NCBI GenBank assembly: GCA_020543525.1
Contig: JAHYIO010000036.1
Coordinates: forward strand, 2,542,001 to 2,606,000
Reading direction: 5' to 3'
Source of the DNA: Coriolopsis trogii
Taxonomy: Eukaryota > Basidiomycota > Agaricomycetes > Polyporales > Polyporaceae
DNA: 64,000 bases
The notes under the pieces were generated by a model. That model was not told where the DNA came from, did no database searches, and was given only the letters and a program-made list of their open reading frames with translations. Position 1 is the first letter of the stretch. The number at the start of each line of letters is the position of its first letter. This document shows, piece after piece, positions 58,009-64,000 of the stretch. Made by a program: the position numbers and the translations under genes.

Positions 58009-58691
58009 GATACCATTCGTGCGAAAGGGGTTTCTGTGCAAAGGAGATTGGATATACTCAGTCTCAAGGTTGTCTCATGTTCTTGCGAGTGCCGCCAAGG
58101 CGAAGATTGAGTGGGGTCCTAAGCAAGTCCTTCAATGAAAGAAGCCGGTGTACGTATAATGATCTGAGCTTCTGTCTTGAACCCGTGCTGCTGATGGTGC
58201 TCGACAAATGGGAGAAGACCTTTGCTCGGGGCCGAGGACCATATCCGATGGTCTCCCAGGCTTGATGGACAGTGCGCAGCGCGAAGCCTTCCTCTTCTAC
58301 GCGCTCATGGTATCAAAGGAGTTCCAACAGACTTGTCTGGCCACGGCTGCATGAACGATCCTCGAAGCTAAAGGAAATTCGACTCATGGGGACAGATATC
58401 GCTTCGCTCGCAGGCTGAGGTCACCGGATTTCGGTATATCTCGAGCATGCGACGTCCCCAATGCGATGCGTGGGTACAAGGTTCAAGCCAAGTATCATGT
58501 TCCGGTCAGGATTGAGGCACGCATGGGTTCTTTGCGCAACTTCATCTCTGGTTCGAGACGCCGCCCAGGCATATAAGGGCCTTTCCCTAGCAGCTTCAAC
58601 AATCAGAGCAACTCCTTCCAAGGAGCACCCCGCTTTCGCACCCCAGCCACGTCTGCCCTGCGCTTTCCCCCTTTCTCACTAGTCAAGCGTC
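58009..58691. other. Intergenic
   Basis: About 680 bp between URK1 and the CFEM-like gene. No supported gene. Confidence 0.5.
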
Positions 58692-59108
58692 ATGAGGTTG
58701 ATTGCTCTGGTTGCCCAGTCTCTGCTGTCATCTTGAACCGTAGGCAACGCTTCCCTCGTACGTCTCCCCTTATCATCTTATGGCCGATTGTCCTAACATC
58801 TCGAGTCTTAGCCTGCGCGAACGGATGCCTTGTCGATGCCAACTTCGGCAGTTGTGACCCGCTCGACGATACCTGCTTGTGCAATAGCAACACCTTCATC
58901 AGCTCCATCGAGGAATGTGTCCAGCAAGAATGCGAGGGTGACGATCTCACCCAAGCCGAAGATGAAATCGAGCAGCTTTGCGCAGCCGTCGTGCGTGATT
59001 ACCTCCCATCTCGTCCGAGCAACCTTCGTTTACCCCAAAGTCTGCCTTGCTCACGTTGTCTAGGGTGTCCCTGTGACTCTAACGCTCCCACCGGTTCCAT
59101 CCGCGTAA
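58692..59108 (+). CDS. CFEM-like 8-Cys secreted protein, 5' end unresolved
   Basis: The exon 58812-58990 encodes CANGCLVDANFGSCDPLDD, TCLCNSNTFISSIEECVQQ and ECEGDDLTQAEDEIEQLCAA, eight cysteines in the order and spacing of a CFEM domain (fungal secreted or GPI-anchored, often heme-binding, proteins). The Asp-rich stretch before the CLC includes a candidate axial heme ligand position. A 3' exon 59064-59108 adds GVPVTLTLPPVPSA and a stop. The 5' end does not close: the ATG at 58692 opens a hydrophobic signal-like frame (MRLIALVAQSLLSS), but it stops before any donor of the phase required by the clear intron 58758-58811. Either a frameshift, an unseen exon or an unusual splice is involved. No GPI signal is seen. 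Confidence 0.6.
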
Positions 59109-60338
59109 CGGCCAAGTGAACGTGCAGAGTCGAGGAGCATTGGGAAGGCGACATTCTCCCTCTGACATGTGTACATGCCCTGTTATATGTCTCGATGTCG
59201 ACATGCATTCCTGCCGAGCGAGTGTGACCCTTCCATTTGCTTTTGCAGCACAATTATGCTCGGGACCGGGTAAAGTTCTTCTGAACTCCGAGGCCATGTC
59301 TAACGAACCAATTCGTGGCAACACCAGGGATCCAATCGGTGTACATGGGAGACTCTCTTCGTCTTGCGCAACGCTCAGGATATGACATCACTTGCCGTTC
59401 TCTGCGTGCATAGAGAACGCGCACATCACATGAGGGTACGCGCATTATACAATGTCGAGTCATGAACATGCTATATACGTACTCATGAAGTCGGGCACGG
59501 ATAGCATGGCGAAGTGAAGTACTGAGCTTACAAACTCACAACCTATGGACCATTCTCATCGATCACAGCTTGCCGAGCACTGACTTGAGCCTATCGGTGA
59601 ATCACAACGCACCAGCTAGGAGCCCTGGAAGGCGTGTGTAGTGAATGGTCCCGCAATGGGGCTTGGTTGTGTCCTTGCGGAGTTCAGGTATTCACAGAGG
59701 TTTGTTGCACATCCTTGTCTCAGCGACATGTGGCTGACTTTAACATGGAGGGATTGGACGTCGAATACCCCGACAGGGCACTCAAGATGCTCTGCCATGA
59801 GGTCAAGGAGAGATTCTTACCCAAGGACGTAACGTAAGGAGACGCATATGCGCTTGGGTATCAGTTCGGGCTGAGCTCTCCTCCCTGACTCAGACATCTA
59901 GCACGCGTGCAAGTTGAAAGGTTAGCAGATATGAGCCCTCGAAATTATCATTGGTGTACACGAGGGAACTCTTCATGGTCTACGTAACCGCGTGGTGAAC
60001 TGTAATGTCGTTTTACTGGCTTGCGAGGAAAGTAGATGTGAGTCACCTGTATCACACATGACTCAGTGGCAGGCCGTCGGAGTCATCACCAGAGTGCACA
60101 AGTACAAGTAGGCCAGGATCCGCCCCAGGCTCGGGTATTGCGTTCACCTTCCCAGTCACCAGCACTACTTTGGCTCGTCTTGCGACGTTCCCAAGGTCCG
60201 GTGATCTCATCGATTGTGGCTTCTCTGGGGTATTAGTACTGACTCGAATTCGAAGCGCTCGCTCCTTCGTTGTTAAGACGTTTATAACTGACCCAGCAGC
60301 AATCTTTCGTGTATCTGGACACCTGAGCGCAGTTCGTC
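59109..60338. other. Intergenic with aminotransferase relic
   Basis: Apart from the relic at 59660-59832 no gene is seen. The 500 bp before 60339 serve as the 5' flank of aminotransferase 2 and share short words with the 5' flank of paralog 1. Confidence 0.55.
59660..59840 (+). pseudogene. Relic of a third class-V aminotransferase (C-terminal end)
   Basis: The translation NGAWLCPCGVQVFTEV parallels the [16 protein letters not shown] of the intact paralogs. It is followed, after an intron-like gap at the same position, by VADFNMEGLDVEYPD, RALKMLCHEVKERFLPKD, parallel to [20 protein letters not shown] and MLPKD. Upstream exons are missing or unrecognisable, and the segment sits 500 bp before an intact paralog in the same orientation. 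It is best read as the 3' stump of a tandem copy that lost the rest. Confidence 0.7.
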
Positions 60339-62329
60339 ATGCCAGTGCTACGCCAATTCACCCCTGCGCCGGGCGAGTCCTTTGATGCCAGTCAGAAGCC
60401 GCCGCCATTCGGGCACGCGCTCAAGCACTACTTTGCACTGGATGACGACTACGTCAACTTGAACCATGGTTAGCCTCCATCGCTTCAAGTCCACGTGCTC
60501 TAAATATTGTACACATACTCATGAGCCCCTGTATCTATTGCTCGCAGGATCGTACGGTTCGCTTCCGCTCCCTGTCATCTTCGCTGCGAACGTGCTCTCG
60601 TATGAGATCGAGCGTAACCCGGATAAGTTCCATAGGCTCGACTACAAGCCGATGCTGGATAAGTCTCGGTGAGCAAAAAAGTGGAGTCCGGATTAATACG
60701 CTCTTTGCCCACTGACAATCGCACCCCCTCCTGCAGTGAGGCGGTCGCAAAGGTGATCGGAGCGGAAGCTGATGAGCTCGTTCTCGTCCCGAACGCAACT
60801 CACGCCCTTAACACGGTGCTGAGGAACTTTGAGTGGCGCGAGGGCGACGTGATCATCGAAGGTACCCTCGTCTTTTCTCCTCAGCCCATACCCCGTCGTT
60901 GACAACCGTCTCCTTGTTCCTGGTAGCATCGACGACGTACGGCGCAGTCTCAAACACGGTCCGCTACCTCGCCGACCGCTCAGAGCAGCCGCGGCCGGAA
61001 AGGGTCACCATCCAGTACAAGTTCCCGCTCACGCACGCGCAGATCCTCGATCACTTCCGCGCGACGCTTCGGGAGGTCAAACAGGCTCACGCTAACACGT
61101 CTTTCACGGACGTGCCTCCGCTCTCGCCAGGGTACAACGCGGACCCGGCGGACAAGAAGAACAAGATCGTGGCGGTGATCGACTCCATTACTGCCAACCC
61201 GGGCGCGCTCATGCCTTGGAAGGAGATGGTCGCTCTGGCCCGCGAGGAGGGCATTTGGACTGTCATCGACGCCGCACATAGTATTGGGCAGGAGGTCAGT
61301 TGTGTTTGAGCACGCATTTCATCTCAATCACTCACGGTGGTTGGCGATCACTGACGGCCAACGCGCGTACTAGCCTGATATCAACCTGAGCGAGGCGAAA
61401 CCTGACTTTTGGCTGTCAAACTGTCACAAGTGGATGTACGCGAAGCGGGGGTGTGCCGTTCTGTATGTGCCTAAACGGTGAGTGCGATATTGTACCTCGT
61501 CTCCAGAGGGCTGTCTAATATCTCGTTGACTCCGAACGCGCGCGTCGACCTATTGCGTAGGAACCAATACATCATGCGATCGTCCATCCCCACCTCGCAC
61601 GAGTATGTTCCACCGGATAGCCCACAGTATAAGGTGGTAGGCACCAACTTTGTCAAGCAGCACGAGTGGACCGGGACCATGGACGAGACGCCCTTCGTCA
61701 CCATTCCTTCCGGTGCGCTCTCTTTACGACCCGACCCGTTTCGAACACAAAGTTCACTATCTGACACTGTTTTGCATCCTCAGCGGTCGCTTTTCGGGAG
61801 TGGCTGGGCGGCGAAAAGGCTATCAATGACTACTGCCATCAGCTGGCCATCGACGGCTCCAAGAAGCTAGTCGAGGTCGTGGGCACGAGAGACATTGACG
61901 TTTCTGGAGAGATCACCTTGAACATGGTACGTCTTTCTCCGAGCCTTCCTCTCGCTGCTCCTTGTTCCGTGCTAAACTCGAGTCCGTCCACTGCAGCCGA
62001 ACGTACAGCTCCCGCTCCCAGTCGAGACGACGCCGGGCGAGGTCTACACCCCAGAGCTGCTCGGAAAGATCAACCTCGTCCTGCGAGACAAGCTCCTGCA
62101 CGAGTGGAAGACGTACGCGGCGCACTACTTCCACAACGGCGCGTGGTGGTGCCGGTGCAGCGCGCAGGTGTACAACGAGGTCCGTCCTGCCTTGCCTGCC
62201 CATGTGGCCGTAGCCCTGTGTAGCTGACCACGTAAACGGAAGGTGTCGGACTTTGAGTATCTGGGCAAGGCATTCAACGCGATCTGCAAGGAGATCAAGG
62301 ACACGATGCTGCCCAAGGATGAGGCTTGA
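60339..62329 (+). CDS. Class-V aminotransferase-fold PLP enzyme, paralog 2
   Basis: Second full copy of the enzyme at 24567-26599, in the same orientation about 35.8 kb away, with the same first-exon length (130 nt) and most of the same intron positions. Key parts are [35 protein letters not shown], the PLP lysine in [57 protein letters not shown] and the tail [10 protein letters not shown]. The segment [11 protein letters not shown] is continuous here, whereas paralog 1 has an intron in it, so nine exons suffice. The C-terminus is the likelier ancestral form because the relic upstream also ends near LPKD. Superfamily assignment is firm; whether it is Egt2-like or another lyase/epimerase is open. 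Confidence 0.88.
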
Positions 62330-63569
62330 AGCTGGAAACCTTTATAGCTCGAATATATTGCCCGTGCAGGGAGGCGTAGGTAGGCTAACAAGAGAAGAGA
62401 GAGCTACATTTGTACTAGCTGTCCAAAGGATGATCACCGTCGCCCCTGAGTTCTTCTCACTGTCAGATGGGTACGCCCGGACTGGAAGAGATAGTCAGGC
62501 TTTGGCTCAGGTTGAATACTTCAGAGCCTCGGCGTTCGGACGTTCTAATCCGTGAATCCCTTCCATTTCCCATTCAACTGGATACATACGTACCAGATAC
62601 AAGTCGCCCAGCACAGCCAAAATGTCCACGACGATAGGAATTCACTCGTCGGGCGCGGTACGACCGGGACAGGCTGGCCGTTCTCGTCGAGCGGCGCTGA
62701 GATGTCCATCGTGTGCAGCAGCGCCCATATGAGCTCATTCCAAGCCTATCAGACAAACATGCAAATACGACGCGGATGTGGATGCTCAATCACGAAAATC
62801 AATCCTGAAACCCAGAACCGACGAGACACGTAGCAAGTACGGAAACAGAAACGTTGAGGGAGAGAGAGACGATGGACGATAGACAATAGACGATAGACAG
62901 GAAGAGAGATATAGACAACCCAAAGCGTTCTACGCCAGCACCTGGTATCGAGAATACGAACCAACAAACGCTCCTCCATCGTCGAATATCGCGGTCGCGG
63001 GAGTGGGCAGTATAGGGCGGGCCCGCAGCACTAACTGCTCGCGGTGCAACACGAGTACGAGTACATGAGGGGTGACGCGCAGGGATGCCTGAAGAGACTG
63101 GAAAGACGAGAGAGATATTGGAGCTAACGAGGGGCGGTGTCCTTTGAGCCGGAACCAGAGCGTGAGCGCGGAACGGTATGTGTTTGTATGCATGAAAAGA
63201 CTCGGAACGTTGGGAACGGATGCGATATTACGGGGCGCCACCCCAGAATAGCGGTAGCGAATATACACAGGCGAATGAGAACGGGTATGCTGGCGGAGAT
63301 ATGCGGGGGCGGTATGTTTGGGACGTCGCGGGTTCGTCAATTGAACATCAGAAACTGCAGACAGCAAGTGCAACTCTCAGAGCAACGTGATGTCGAATAA
63401 GGGTGTGGTAAGTTAGTTCGTTCGTAGAGTCGTCAGAGCCGTCATGAGTGGAAACGCTTGCAAGTCTGCAACGGGAACGTCACGTTAGCGAGACATTCTC
63501 CATTCGTAGACATGCATGGACGTACAACTTGTTCCGCGCAGCCCGTGCGCATCAAGGAAACCAGAGTCC
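62330..63569. other. Convergent intergenic / 3' region
   Basis: About 1.2 kb between aminotransferase 2 and the stop codon of the gene entering from the right edge. Part may be a 3' UTR. A purine-rich GAGAGAGACGATGGACGATAG-type stretch lies near 62870-62900. No gene. Confidence 0.5.
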
Positions 63570-64000
63570 TTATGCCCGACAGCAAAACGCAGCCCAGAAT
63601 CCTTTCTTCCGCCCCATACCATGCTCGTCCTGCTCTATACCACGACCCATCTGACTGTCATACACCGTCATTCCCCGCGTCTGGCCGTTGAGGGCCTCCT
63701 GGCGAGTGCCAGCGGTAGTGGTGCCTTCCCGGCTCGCAGTGCCATTCTTGGCTGCGCCTTGAGCGTACATGAACGATTCTGAGTTGTTCGGGAGTTGCTG
63801 CAGAGGGCCAGAACCATTCGCACCTGATGTCCCGTTTGGTGGCACGGGTGACTGCCGTCCGTACGGATTCGTACGGTATCCACCTGAGCTGCCAGGCGCG
63901 GCATATGGGTGGGGCGCAACAAGACCGCTATCGCGCTCCGCACGTGTCACTTGTTGTTGGCTCTGGCGCCTACTCTGAGGAGCCAGGGGCTGCACGCTAA
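63570..64000 (-). CDS. Partial gene, C-terminal exon (casein kinase I-like tail?)
   Basis: The last exon of a minus-strand gene runs off the right edge. It encodes about 142 residues of Gln/Ser/Gly/Pro-rich sequence (SRRQSQQQVTRAERDSGLVA, PHPYAAPGSSGGYRTNPYG, RQSPVPPNGTSGANG) and ends GRKKGFWAAFCCRA. A low-complexity tail ending in a basic patch plus Cys-Cys is how plasma-membrane casein kinase I (yeast Yck1/2) tails end, where the cysteines are palmitoylated. No kinase-domain sequence lies inside the window, so this is a suggestion. It could be another palmitoylated protein. Confidence 0.55.
   Translation of the reverse strand, partial: SVQPLAPQSRRQSQQQVTRAERDSGLVAPHPYAAPGSSGGYRTNPYGRQSPVPPNGTSGANGSGPLQQLPNNSESFMYAQGAAKNGTASREGTTTAGTRQEALNGQTRGMTVYDSQMGRGIEQDEHGMGRKKGFWAAFCCRA

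Overview
The window is from the nuclear genome of a filamentous basidiomycete, most likely an agaricomycete such as a polypore. This rests on genes split by many 50-70 nt GT-AG introns, families typical of mushrooms (Ser-rich VCX1-type exchanger, F-box/LRR genes, cysteine-rich small secreted proteins, tannase-family esterases), and bidirectional gene packing. Species is not inferred. I recognised no transposon, tRNA, rRNA or CRISPR array.

Left arm (3.5-12.5 kb) is conserved housekeeping: GET4 (-), ARV1 (+), TSC13 (-), a mitochondrial ICT1-type peptidyl-tRNA hydrolase (+) and an aquaporin (+). The first three act at the ER (tail-anchored protein delivery, lipid/sterol homeostasis, very-long-chain fatty acid synthesis).

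Central accessory region (13.8-36.3 kb) holds a segmental tandem duplication of a secreted tannase/feruloyl-esterase gene with its promoter, a 12-Cys small secreted protein, a class-V aminotransferase paralog, three F-box genes, an 8-Cys secreted protein and long gene-poor stretches.

Right arm (36.6-64 kb) is again mainly housekeeping: SVF1, a GNAT acetyltransferase, a secreted repeat protein, cytochrome c oxidase subunit Vb, an 18-exon Ca2+/H+ exchanger, NCS2/CTU2 (tRNA thiolation), a disordered hypothetical protein, uridine kinase URK1 and a CFEM-like secreted protein. It ends with a second class-V aminotransferase, preceded by the relic of a third copy, and the 3' exon of a gene cut by the window edge (possibly a casein kinase I).

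The most striking signal is exon architecture. Catalytic or ligand-binding motifs are repeatedly cut into very small exons. In both tannase copies a 4-nt exon is needed to restore the frame at the catalytic His-Cys motif, and a 13-nt exon carries the Gly-Gly-Arg-Gln-Gly after the nucleophile serine. URK1 carries its Walker A motif on a 20-nt exon, and the Ca2+/H+ exchanger has 8-nt and 19-nt exons at its SNIVEL motif. Exon models were built by hand from splice signals, reading phase and family motifs; I had no transcript or database evidence.
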